Positions 34,730-43,198 of a stretch of 64,000 bases of DNA are shown here, piece by piece. Each line of letters opens with the position of its first letter. Within the stretch, counting starts at the first letter, position 1. The notes beneath the pieces were generated by a model. The model had not been told where the DNA came from, ran no database searches, and saw only the letters and a program-made list of their open reading frames with translations. Origin of the DNA: UBA1161 sp002311745 (GTDB lineage Bacteria; Planctomycetota; Phycisphaerae; Tepidisphaerales; Tepidisphaeraceae); the NCBI GenBank assembly GCA_050018415.1, contig JBEKAB010000014.1, positions 28,650 through 92,649 of the forward strand, read 5' to 3'. A program made the position numbers and the translations under genes.

Positions 34730-35467
34730 ATGAGTCAAGCGCCGTCATTCCTGCATCGTCTGGGCCGGCTATTTAGAAGATCGTCCAGTTCCGAAGCCAA
34801 TGCCACCACGGCCACGGCAACGGCGGACGAGGGCCGCTCGCTGGTGGTGCAGACGCGGACGTCGCGCCTGCGTCCCTGGGGAAGAAACAGCGCCGCCATC
34901 GCCCAGCTTCAGGATGGATTTCAGCTTCTGACCGAGCTGATGAGCACCATCCGCCAAAACCTGGAATCGCAGGGCCGCCGCCAGGATGAGCTGATCATGC
35001 ATATCTCCGCCCTGCCCAAAGTGCTGGAAACCATTCCCGAAAGCACGCGCATGCAGGGCGAAACGCTCAAGGCCATTCACCAGCAACTGGTCAGCCAGTC
35101 CGAACAACAGCAGATTTTGGGCGAAATCCTGGACAAGCTGGCCGAGTCCGGCGGCGATCAGAAGGACCTGCTTGAAGGTGTGCGAGAGCGCATGGAGACG
35201 CTGCAGCACCAGGACCAAGCGATGGCCGACAGCCTCAACACGGTCAGCAGCGCCTTGGAATCGACCAGCCGCAATTCCGCCGCCAGCGCGGACGTGTTGC
35301 GCACCATGCGCGACAACCTGGCCAGTCACGACAATGAACTGGAAAGCCTGCTGCAGCGCCAGGCGTCGCGCTTCACGACGATGCTGGCGACGGCGATTCT
35401 GCTCTCGGTGATGGCGGTGATGGCTGTGGTGGTCCTGGGATACCTGATGCTGCACGCGGGGAAGTGA
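34730..35467 (+). CDS. Tail-anchored coiled-coil membrane protein
   Basis: 245 residues. The N-terminal ~60 residues are Ser/Thr/Arg-rich and unstructured. Residues ~60-205 form a long coiled coil with methyl-accepting-like heptads (LQDGFQLLTELMSTIRQNLE, EQQQILGEILDKLAESGGDQ). A single membrane helix (MLATAILLSVMAVMAVVVLG) ends the protein, leaving only a short tail. GGAGG precedes the ATG. I do not recognise a family; it may be a scaffold for envelope complexes. Confidence 0.75.
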   Translation: MSQAPSFLHRLGRLFRRSSSSEANATTATATADEGRSLVVQTRTSRLRPWGRNSAAIAQLQDGFQLLTELMSTIRQNLESQGRRQDELIMHISALPKVLETIPESTRMQGETLKAIHQQLVSQSEQQQILGEILDKLAESGGDQKDLLEGVRERMETLQHQDQAMADSLNTVSSALESTSRNSAASADVLRTMRDNLASHDNELESLLQRQASRFTTMLATAILLSVMAVMAVVVLGYLMLHAGK

Positions 35468-35468
35468 G

Positions 35469-36296
35469 TTATTTGATCGCGTCGGGGATCGCCTCGATCA
35501 CGTCGCGGGCCAGGACGCAGCGGCGGCCAAGCTCCTTGCCCGCGATTTCGCCGGCGCGGCCGTGAAGAAACGCGGCGGCGCAGGCGGCATCAAATAAGTC
35601 CATCCCCTGCCCAACCAGCGACGCGAGCATGCCACTTAGCACATCGCCCGAGCCGGCCTTGGAAAGCGAACTGTCGCCGCTGTGATTGAAGTACGCCCTG
35701 CGACCGTCCGTGACCACCGTGCGATGGCCCTTGAGCAAAATGATCTGCCCGAATTTTTTGGCGGCGGAAGCGGCCAGGGCCAATCGGCCGGCGTCGTCCG
35801 TCGGAACGGCCTGTTTGACCAGCCGCTTCATCTCGCCCGGATGCGGCGTCAGCACGGCGTTGAGCTTGAACCTCGCCGGCCAGGATTTTAGCGATGCCAG
35901 ATAATTGAGCGCATCGGCATCGACGACCGCGGGCTTTTGCAGGCGGATCAGGGCGTCGATGCGCCGGGAGGCCCAGGGCGATTGGCCCAGGCCCGGCCCG
36001 ATCACCAGCACATCGGCCTGTTCGGCGGCTTCCAGCAGGTGCGACAGATTTTGGGGTGTTTCTTCCAGTGCCAGCCCGACCAATTCAGGCACCACGGAGA
36101 TGGCTGAGGCAAGAACTTCGCGCGGCATGGCGATCTGCACCAATCCGCTGCCCATGCGCAGCGCGGCGGCGCCGGCCAAGGCGGGGGCGCCGATCATGTC
36201 GCGGCTGCCGCCGACGATCAGCACACGGCCGAACAGACCCTTGTGCCCGTCGAGCGGCCGCGGGGGCAGGCCCGGCGGCTCTTCAACGATCCGCAT
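35469..36296 (-). CDS. nnrD: ADP-dependent NAD(P)H-hydrate dehydratase
   Basis: 275 residues from MRIVEEPPGLPPRPLDGHKG, with KGLFGRVLIVGGSRDMIGAP, LTPHPGEMKRLV and the ribokinase-like GSGDVLSGMLASLVGQGMD signature that binds ADP. It repairs hydrated NAD(P)H. Here it is a separate protein rather than a fusion with the epimerase NnrE. The start overlaps the end of tsaD by 14 bases; an ATG at 36323 is an alternative. Confidence 0.93.
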   Translation of the reverse strand: MRIVEEPPGLPPRPLDGHKGLFGRVLIVGGSRDMIGAPALAGAAALRMGSGLVQIAMPREVLASAISVVPELVGLALEETPQNLSHLLEAAEQADVLVIGPGLGQSPWASRRIDALIRLQKPAVVDADALNYLASLKSWPARFKLNAVLTPHPGEMKRLVKQAVPTDDAGRLALAASAAKKFGQIILLKGHRTVVTDGRRAYFNHSGDSSLSKAGSGDVLSGMLASLVGQGMDLFDAACAAAFLHGRAGEIAGKELGRRCVLARDVIEAIPDAIK

Positions 36297-37305
36297 TGGC
36301 GAATTGGCTGTACGTAATCGCATCCAAATCCAAACTGCTCGTGCGTCCGGCGGCGAGCAACCGTGCGGCAAGCGCCGCGATCATCGCGGCATTGTCCGTG
36401 CAGTACGCCAGCGGTGGAAAATACACCGGCAGCGGAAACTTCGCCATGGCCCGGCGCAGTGCGGTGTTGGCGGAAACCCCGCCGCCCAGGATCACGCTCC
36501 TGGCGGAGAAGCGAGGCGCAGCCCGGCGAATCTTCTCGACCAGCACGTCCACGCACGCCGCCTGAAACGACGCGGCGATGTCCGCCACCTCCTGCGGCGT
36601 CAGCGAAATATCCCGCTGGCGGCCCTGATATCCGCGCACATGATACAGCACGGAGGTCTTGAGGCCGCTGAAGGAAAAATCCAACGACTGGCGGTGCAGG
36701 CGGCTGCGGGGGAAATGCACGGCCCGTGGATTGCCCTTTGTGGCCAGAGCGTCAATGGCCGGGCCGCCGGGGTAGGGCAGGCCCAACAGGGCTGCGACTT
36801 TGTCAAACGCTTCGCCGACGGCGTCGTCGAGGGTGGTGCCGACCAGTTCCACGTCGAGCCAATCGCCCAGCCGATAGAGGGCCGTATGCCCGCCGCTGCA
36901 GACCAGGCCGACGGCCGGCATGGGTATTTGGGCGTTGCTGTCCAGAACGACGCTGTGGAGATGCGCGTGGACGTGATCCACGCCGACCAGCGGCTTGGCC
37001 AGGGCCCAGGCCAGGGTCTTGGCCGCCGTCACGCCGATCAGCAGCGAGCCGATCAGCCCCGGCCGATAGGCCACGGCGACGGCGTCGATGTCCTTGAGTT
37101 GAACCCGCGCCATTTCGGCCGCGTCGCGTACCACCGGCAGAATGTTTTCGATATGCGCCCGGCTGGCGATCTCGGGAACGACGCCGCGGTAGCGGGCGTG
37201 CAGGTCCACCTGGCTGGCGACGACGTTGCTGCGCACGTCGAAGCCGTCGGCGACAACCGCCGCCGCGGTTTCGTCACAGGTGGATTCAATACCGAGGACT
37301 AGCAT
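36283..37305 (-). CDS. tsaD: tRNA N6-adenosine threonylcarbamoyltransferase TsaD
   Basis: 340 residues from MLVLGIESTCDETAAAVVAD. The iron-binding HVHAHLHS motif, GTTLDDAVGEAFDKVAALLG and the ATP-site GGGVSANTALR are all present, so the enzyme should be active. It transfers threonylcarbamoyl to A37 of ANN-reading tRNAs as part of the essential t6A pathway. The preceding 96 codons of open frame run into an intergenic repeat and are not part of the gene. Confidence 0.97.
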   Translation of the reverse strand: MLVLGIESTCDETAAAVVADGFDVRSNVVASQVDLHARYRGVVPEIASRAHIENILPVVRDAAEMARVQLKDIDAVAVAYRPGLIGSLLIGVTAAKTLAWALAKPLVGVDHVHAHLHSVVLDSNAQIPMPAVGLVCSGGHTALYRLGDWLDVELVGTTLDDAVGEAFDKVAALLGLPYPGGPAIDALATKGNPRAVHFPRSRLHRQSLDFSFSGLKTSVLYHVRGYQGRQRDISLTPQEVADIAASFQAACVDVLVEKIRRAAPRFSARSVILGGGVSANTALRRAMAKFPLPVYFPPLAYCTDNAAMIAALAARLLAAGRTSSLDLDAITYSQFANADR

Positions 37306-37320
37306 AGAGAAACACGGGCG

Positions 37321-37444
37321 GAATGACGAAATTCGAATGACGAATGACGAATCAATGTCCCAATGACAAATGGCCCAATCGTTCGGTTTCTCATTGGTCA
37401 TTCGTCATTGATTAGTCATTCGTCATTCGTCATTCGTCATTTCA
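37321..37444. repeat. Inverted arrays of TGACGAA short repeats
   Basis: The left arm (37321-37356) consists of copies of AATGACG ending in AATCAATG. The right arm (about 37393-37444) holds the complementary units CATTCGT and the matching CATTGATTAG, so the two halves can pair with few mismatches. The array begins exactly at the stop codon of the protease gene (37437) and fills the space up to tsaD. Confidence 0.8.
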
Positions 37445-38822
37445 GCACCGTCGTCTCAGGTCGTGTCGCAGTGGGCGCGGTATTCTCCAAATAAATCAGC
37501 CCCGTCATGGTGTCCAGGGCGCGATCGAGCTGCGGATCGACGGGCTGAGTGGTCGGTTGCGTGGCAGCCATCCGCGTGGCGGCAGCGGCGGCGGCGGTGG
37601 TGGGCCGGCGGATGGTGTCGCGACGCAGCATCTGTTCGCGGATCGCCCGCGCGCCGGCTTCATCGACGGGGACGATGATCTGCGGCTCCACGCCCCAATC
37701 GGTCGCATCCTTCTTGCGATGCACCAGCCGGCCGCTGGGCAGGTAGTAATACGCCACGGTCAGCTTCAGTTCGCCGCTGTGATCATCCAACGGCAGAATC
37801 TCCTGGACCGAGCCTTTGCCGAAGGTGCGCTGGCCGATCACCAGGGCGCGGTGGTTGTCCTTGAGGCTGCCGGAGACGATCTCGGCCGCGCTGGCGGAGA
37901 AATCGTTTACCAGGACGACCATGGGGAAATAGGGCAGCGTGCCCTGGCCGGTGGCGCGTTGCACTTGTTCAGGACGATTGCGGCCGCGCGTGGTGACGAT
38001 CACCCCTTCCTTGACGAACAGGTTGACGACCTCGACCGCCTGCTCCAGTCGTCCGCCGGGGTTGAAGCGCAGGTCGAGGATCAACCCGTTCATGCCGGAC
38101 TGAACCAGGCCCGGGTGGCCGGGTGAGCCGGGCGACGGCGGCACGCCGGCCAGGATGCCCTTGAGCGTCTCAAACGTGTTGGCGTCGAACTGCCCGATGC
38201 GAACGTAGGCGATCTTGGGATTCTGGCTGACCCAATAATTCCAGGAATCGTCCCGGTTGCGGTCGTAGCCCAGCACGGTGGGCAGGACGATTTCCTGGCG
38301 TGTCATGGTGAAGTCGATGTTCTTGCCGCCGCGCAGGATGGTCAGCGTCACCTGGGTGCCGGCCTTGCCGGTCACGTGCTTGACCACCTCATCGAGGTTC
38401 CAACCGGCGACGGCCTGGCCGTCGACCTTCACGATGAAGTCTCCGGCCTCGATGCCCGCGCGGTCGGCCGGGCTGCCTTCCATGGGCGAGATCACGGTGA
38501 CCTTGCCCTCCTGCATGTCCAGGCTGATCCCCACGCCGTTGAACGTCCCCTCGATCTGCTGATCGAAGCGCTCCTGCCGCTCCGGCGGAATGTAATTCGT
38601 GTAAGGATCCAGCTCGGAGAGCATGCCCTCGACGGAGCGTTCCTTGAGCTTGGCGTCGTCCACCGGCTCGACGTAGTTGTTGACGACCTGCCGATGGACC
38701 TGCACCAGCGTTCGCACCCACGCGTAGTCGTCATCCCGTTGGGCGATCGATCCTGGCAGTTGAAACGCCAGGACCGCCAAAAGTACCATACTGACCAGCC
38801 ACGCCGCTCGTTCTCGATTCAT
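37437..38822 (-). CDS. Carboxy-terminal processing protease (S41 family)
   Basis: 461 residues: signal peptide or membrane anchor (MNRERAAWLVSMVLLAVLAF), a PDZ domain (~90-175, GVGISLDMQEGKVTVISPME), and the S41 catalytic core with GLILDLRFNPGGRLEQAVEV, the nucleophile S309 in VNDFSASAAE and the base K336 in RTFGKGSVQ. The C-terminal 60 residues are Ala/Thr-rich. It is a periplasmic tail-specific protease. Transcribed in the same direction as the alpha/beta hydrolase gene 59 bases upstream. Confidence 0.95.
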   Translation of the reverse strand: MNRERAAWLVSMVLLAVLAFQLPGSIAQRDDDYAWVRTLVQVHRQVVNNYVEPVDDAKLKERSVEGMLSELDPYTNYIPPERQERFDQQIEGTFNGVGISLDMQEGKVTVISPMEGSPADRAGIEAGDFIVKVDGQAVAGWNLDEVVKHVTGKAGTQVTLTILRGGKNIDFTMTRQEIVLPTVLGYDRNRDDSWNYWVSQNPKIAYVRIGQFDANTFETLKGILAGVPPSPGSPGHPGLVQSGMNGLILDLRFNPGGRLEQAVEVVNLFVKEGVIVTTRGRNRPEQVQRATGQGTLPYFPMVVLVNDFSASAAEIVSGSLKDNHRALVIGQRTFGKGSVQEILPLDDHSGELKLTVAYYYLPSGRLVHRKKDATDWGVEPQIIVPVDEAGARAIREQMLRRDTIRRPTTAAAAAATRMAATQPTTQPVDPQLDRALDTMTGLIYLENTAPTATRPETTVLK

Positions 38823-38881
38823 GAAGACTCCAAGACGTTAATCCGTTACCAGCATAACGAAAATCGCGCACCGTCGCAGCA

Positions 38882-39673
38882 TCACGGGGGTGGTGAAATA
38901 CCGGCCAGAAACTGCTCGATGGCGCGGTTGACCTGCTGGGGCCGTTCGATGGGCGACAAGTGACCGGCGCCGGCGATGACCGCCAGCGTTGCGCGGGGAA
39001 TCGCTTTTTGCATCGCCAGGGCCACGGACGGCGGCGACAGCGCATCCAACTCCCCGACCACCACCAACGTCGGCACCGCGATGCGACCCAAAGCCTCGGT
39101 GTAATCCGGCCGATCGCGCATCGCCGCGCTGGCTTGCTGGATGGTCCGGCTCGGGCAGGCGGTCATCATTTCCGTGACGCGGGCAAGCACCTGTGGATCG
39201 GCCTGCGGCGGCAGCACTTTGGGGCGCATCTGCTCGGCCACGGCCGCCGAGCCTTTCTGACGGGCCAGCTCGATCATCTCGTTTCGCGCTTGCTTGCCCG
39301 CAGGCGTGTCGGCCGAGGCGCGCGTGTCAAGCAAAATCAAGCCCCGCAGGTCCGCCGCGTATTTCTGCACGTACGCCTGGGCAACGTAGCCCCCCATCGA
39401 CAAACCGCCCAGCACGGCGGGCAAGGCTTCCATCTGCTGCAAAAAGGCGTGCAGATCGTCAGCCAGCGATTCGATGCTGAAGCTTTCGCCGCCGCCGGAG
39501 AGTCCAAACCCGGGCAAATCCGGGGTGATCACGCGGCAGCAGCGCGACAGATCGGTCCATTGCCCCTCCCACAGGCGCTGATCCAATGGAAATCCGTGTA
39601 CGAGCACCAGCGGCACTCCGGCGCCGCGCTGACGATAATGGATGGTGGCGCCATGGACGAGTTGGTTTGGCAT
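38882..39673 (-). CDS. Alpha/beta hydrolase
   Basis: 263 residues. The oxyanion-hole motif VHGFPLDQRLW, the nucleophile elbow GGLSMGGYVA (Ser ~93), Asp in VVVGELDALSPP (~208) and His in AGAGHLSPIERP (~236) form a full triad. The pattern is that of the small esterase/haloperoxidase group. No signal peptide. Substrate unknown. The gene stands first before the S41 protease gene. Confidence 0.9.
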   Translation of the reverse strand: MPNQLVHGATIHYRQRGAGVPLVLVHGFPLDQRLWEGQWTDLSRCCRVITPDLPGFGLSGGGESFSIESLADDLHAFLQQMEALPAVLGGLSMGGYVAQAYVQKYAADLRGLILLDTRASADTPAGKQARNEMIELARQKGSAAVAEQMRPKVLPPQADPQVLARVTEMMTACPSRTIQQASAAMRDRPDYTEALGRIAVPTLVVVGELDALSPPSVALAMQKAIPRATLAVIAGAGHLSPIERPQQVNRAIEQFLAGISPPP

Positions 39674-39788
39674 GCGACCTCCGGCGATGAGAGGGATTAT
39701 AGGATGGGGCCTTCCGTTGATTGAAGCGCGCTTGCGTCTACAATTTGCCCGCCATGGACCGGCCCCGACGTAGGCCAGAAAGAATGGA

Positions 39789-41513
39789 ATGCCTCTGGAC
39801 CCTCAACATCTGAAGCTGACGGATTTCATGGACCTGCCGACGCTGCAGGAAATCCAGGACAGCTTCGCGGCCGTGGCCAACGTCGAGGCCACCATCACCG
39901 ATGCGCAAGGCAACACGCTGACGCAGCCGGCGCCGACCAGCGAATTTTTGAAGCGGCAGCGGGCGATTGCCGAAGCCGCCGACGCCGCCGAGCAGGCCCA
40001 GGGCCCCCAGCGCGAGGGGGCGGAATACGTCGCGCCCATCACCGTCAACAACCAGCGTCTGGGAACCCTCCGCATGTCGGCCCCGGGTGGATTGGCGTCG
40101 ATCGACGAAGCGCGCCTGGCGGCGATTGCCGAAAAAGCCGGCTTGGAATTGCAACAGGTCAAGCTGATCGCCGCTCAGCTCTTGCAAAAAAGCACGGCCA
40201 AACCCGCGGCCATTCAGTTCCTGTTCCTCCTGGCCAACGCCATCGCCCGCCTGTGTTACCAGGAATTTCAACTCCGCCAGCGCATCAATGAGCTGACGGC
40301 GGTGTACAACGTCACCATGATGCTGGCGGATGCGCGGAACCTGGAGCGCGTGCTGCACCGCACGGTCGAGCTGGTGGCGGACGTGATGCAGACCAAGGCT
40401 TCGTCGCTTCGGCTGATCGACGACGAACGCGACGAGTTGGTCATCAAGGCCGTGTACAACCTCTCCGGCGAATACCTCAACAAGGGCCCCATCCGGCTGA
40501 GCACGGCGCAGATTGACCGTCAGGCGCTGGACATCAAGGGATACGAATACGTTCGCAACCTGGCCACCGACCCCCGCTCGCAATATACGGAACAAGCCAA
40601 GCGCGAGGGAATCGTCTCCATGCTGTCGGTGGGGATGCGTTACAAGGGCAAGCCGATGGGCGTGCTTCGCGTGTACACCGACCAGGAGCGCACCTTCACG
40701 CCGCAGCAGATCGACTTGATGAAGGCGATCGCGGCGCAAGCGGCGGCGGCGATCGAAAACGCCCGGCTGCTCGAGGAGTCGATCCAGGTGCAGGCGCTGG
40801 AGCGGCAGGTGCAGATGGCCGCGCAGGTGCAGCAGCGCATGATCCCGCAGAAGCCGCCGTCGATGCAGGGCGTTGATTTGGCGGCGGTCTACGTGCCCTG
40901 CTACGAGTTGGGCGGTGATTTTTACGATTTCATCCCGCTGCCCTACGACAACGTCGGACTGGTGGTGGCGGACGTGAGCGGCAAGGGCGTGCCGGCCAGC
41001 CTCACCATGGCCGCGGTTCGCGCCGCCCTGCGGGCCCAGGTGGACAACGTCTACTATCTGTATGAGGTGGTGCGGCGGATCAACCTGATGGTCAACCGCG
41101 ACAACACCATCGGCGAATTCGTCACGCTGTTCTACGGCGTGCTGGATACGCGCAACCGGCGCTTCACCTACTGCAACGCCGGGCATCCGCCGGGGCTGAT
41201 TCTGCGCGATGGGCAGATCATCGAACTGGGCAGCGACAACATGGTCCTGGGCATCAATCCCGACGAGCAGTACACCCAGTCGTTGGTGGATCTGCGCGTG
41301 GGCGATGCGTTGCTGCTCCACACCGACGGGCTGAGCGATGCCATGAATTTCCAGCGTCAAACCTTCGGACGCCAGCGGGTGATCGACGCCTTCCGCCAGG
41401 GCGGGGCCAGCGCCGAGGACATCGCCCAGAACATCCTGTGGTCCATGCGCCGCTTCGCCGGTTTGACCCCACGTACGGACGACGTCACGATGATCGTGGT
41501 CAAAATCAACTAA
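39789..41513 (+). CDS. GAF-domain PP2C-type phosphatase (RsbU/SpoIIE-like)
   Basis: 574 residues. Residues 1-130 resemble a PocR-type sensor domain (LTDFMDLPTLQEIQDSFAAV). A GAF domain covers ~165-330 (ELTAVYNVTMMLADARNLER ... IAAQAAAAIENARLLEE) and a short coiled linker follows. The PPM/SpoIIE phosphatase domain (365-573) has metal-binding aspartates D377 (GGDFYD), D395 (VADVSGKG) and those in HTDGLSDAMN and RTDDVTMIVV. It should dephosphorylate an anti-sigma-factor antagonist, as RsbU does. A STAS protein and an RsbW-like kinase are encoded 14 kb away. Confidence 0.93.
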   Translation: MPLDPQHLKLTDFMDLPTLQEIQDSFAAVANVEATITDAQGNTLTQPAPTSEFLKRQRAIAEAADAAEQAQGPQREGAEYVAPITVNNQRLGTLRMSAPGGLASIDEARLAAIAEKAGLELQQVKLIAAQLLQKSTAKPAAIQFLFLLANAIARLCYQEFQLRQRINELTAVYNVTMMLADARNLERVLHRTVELVADVMQTKASSLRLIDDERDELVIKAVYNLSGEYLNKGPIRLSTAQIDRQALDIKGYEYVRNLATDPRSQYTEQAKREGIVSMLSVGMRYKGKPMGVLRVYTDQERTFTPQQIDLMKAIAAQAAAAIENARLLEESIQVQALERQVQMAAQVQQRMIPQKPPSMQGVDLAAVYVPCYELGGDFYDFIPLPYDNVGLVVADVSGKGVPASLTMAAVRAALRAQVDNVYYLYEVVRRINLMVNRDNTIGEFVTLFYGVLDTRNRRFTYCNAGHPPGLILRDGQIIELGSDNMVLGINPDEQYTQSLVDLRVGDALLLHTDGLSDAMNFQRQTFGRQRVIDAFRQGGASAEDIAQNILWSMRRFAGLTPRTDDVTMIVVKIN

Positions 41514-41536
41514 GGTTCCACACGGCGCGGCATCGC

Positions 41537-43198
41537 TTGAACGAAAAAATATCCATTTTGCAAAGGCGCGAAGCGGCCCGGCAGCTTCTTCAGAGCGGCC
41601 AATGGAAAGAGGCCGAATCGGCGTATCGGGACGTTCTTCTGGCGGAGCCGAACGACGCCGATGCCCTGAACGCCGTGGGGCACATCCTGCGCGTCACCGG
41701 CCGGCCGTACGAGGCAGCGGCGGCGCTGCGCCGCGCCCTGGCCCTGCAACCGGCATTCTCCCAAGCCGCGCGCGAACTCGCCGAAGTTCTTACGTCGATC
41801 GGGCAATCGGACGACGCCGTCACCGTGCTCGAGCAATCGCTGGCGGCCCGACCGGATGCGCAAAGCTTCAGCATGCTGGCTGTTGGTCTGGCCACTCTAG
41901 GCCGGATCGACCAAGCGATCGCTTTCTTCGACCAAGCGCTATCCCTGCACCCGCAGGATCAGGTGACGCTCAGCAATCGGCTCTTCGGGCTGTATTTCGA
42001 TCCGCGTTATGACGCGGCGGCGATCCTGGCGGAGCATCAGGAATGGGATCGCGTGCACGCCCAGCCGCTGCGGCGGCAGATCCAGCCGCACGACCCTCCC
42101 GGCGCGCCGGGACCGCGGCGCCGTTTGCGCATCGGGTACGTTTCACCCGATTTCCGCAACCATTGCCAGGCGTTTTTCACCATCCCGCTTTTGAGCCGCC
42201 ACGATCATGAGCCATTTGAAATCTACTGTTATTCGAGTGTGGAGAAGCCGGATGACCTGACGCAGCGCATCCGCAGCTACGCCGACGTGTGGCGCGACGT
42301 CGCGGCCCTGGATGATGGGCAGGTTGCCCAGATGGTGCGCGACGACCGCATTGACATCCTGATGGATCTGACTCTGCACATGAGCAAGGGCCGCCCGCTG
42401 GTCTTTGCCCGCAAGCCCGCGCCGATCCAGGTGGCATGGCTGGGGTATCCCGGCACGACGGGGCTTTCGGTCATGGATTATCGCTTCACCGACCCGTACC
42501 TGGACCCGCCCGGGCTGAACGACGCGCATTACAGCGAAACGTCCATTCGCCTTCCGGACAGCTTTTGGTGCTATGACCCGCTGGGCGATCAACCGGCCGT
42601 GAACGCCTCGCCCGCCGCCGCCAACGGATTTGTGACCTTCGGCTGCTTGAATAATTTTTGCAAAGTGAACGCGCCGTTGCTGCCGATTTGGTCCCAGGTA
42701 TTGCAGGCCGTGCCCAATTCGCGGTTCATTCTGCGCGCCCCCCCAAGCCGGCGCCGCGGCGAAATCGTGCAAACGCTGGGCATCGATCCCAAGCGCGTCG
42801 AATTTGTCGACTACCGTCCGCGCCCGCAGTACCTACAGATTTATCACCGCATCGACATTGGCCTGGACACGTTTCCATACAACGGCCACACGACCAGCCT
42901 CGACGCCCTCTGGATGGGCGTGCCGGTGGTCACCCGCGCCGGGCAAACGGCCGTTTCGCGCGCGGGGTTGTCTCAGGCGATGAACCTCGGTCTGGGCGAG
43001 TTGGTCGCGCAAACGCCGCAGCAATTCGTGGACATCGCAAAAACTCTCGCCGCGGATTTGCCCAAATTGAATCAGCTTCGATCAACGCTGCGGCAGCGCA
43101 TGTTGCACTCTCCGCTGATGGATGCCAATCGCTTTGCCCGCAACGTCGAGGCCGCCTACCGACACATCTGGCAACGCTGGTGTCGGGAAAGAAGCTGA
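41537..43198 (+). CDS. TPR-SPINDLY glycosyltransferase (GT41), array member 1
   Basis: About 553 residues from a TTG at 41537; the start is uncertain (a TTG at 41558 is an alternative, and an open frame reaches back into the phosphatase gene). Only four TPR units precede the catalytic region, the fewest of the set. Motifs: LRIGYVSPDFRNH, PIQVAWLGYPGTTG, VTFGCLNNFCKV (UDP-binding Lys) and DTFPYNGHTTSLDALWMGVP. The usual DLAGHT segment is replaced by ILMDLTLHMSKGR, a difference shared in part by array member 4. First gene of an array of four; its stop overlaps the next start (TGATG). Confidence 0.88.
   Translation: MNEKISILQRREAARQLLQSGQWKEAESAYRDVLLAEPNDADALNAVGHILRVTGRPYEAAAALRRALALQPAFSQAARELAEVLTSIGQSDDAVTVLEQSLAARPDAQSFSMLAVGLATLGRIDQAIAFFDQALSLHPQDQVTLSNRLFGLYFDPRYDAAAILAEHQEWDRVHAQPLRRQIQPHDPPGAPGPRRRLRIGYVSPDFRNHCQAFFTIPLLSRHDHEPFEIYCYSSVEKPDDLTQRIRSYADVWRDVAALDDGQVAQMVRDDRIDILMDLTLHMSKGRPLVFARKPAPIQVAWLGYPGTTGLSVMDYRFTDPYLDPPGLNDAHYSETSIRLPDSFWCYDPLGDQPAVNASPAAANGFVTFGCLNNFCKVNAPLLPIWSQVLQAVPNSRFILRAPPSRRRGEIVQTLGIDPKRVEFVDYRPRPQYLQIYHRIDIGLDTFPYNGHTTSLDALWMGVPVVTRAGQTAVSRAGLSQAMNLGLGELVAQTPQQFVDIAKTLAADLPKLNQLRSTLRQRMLHSPLMDANRFARNVEAAYRHIWQRWCRERS

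Noticed and set aside
37321..37444. A possible CRISPR array from the repeated TGACGAA units
   Set aside because: Units are only about 7 bp with no spacers and occur in both orientations.
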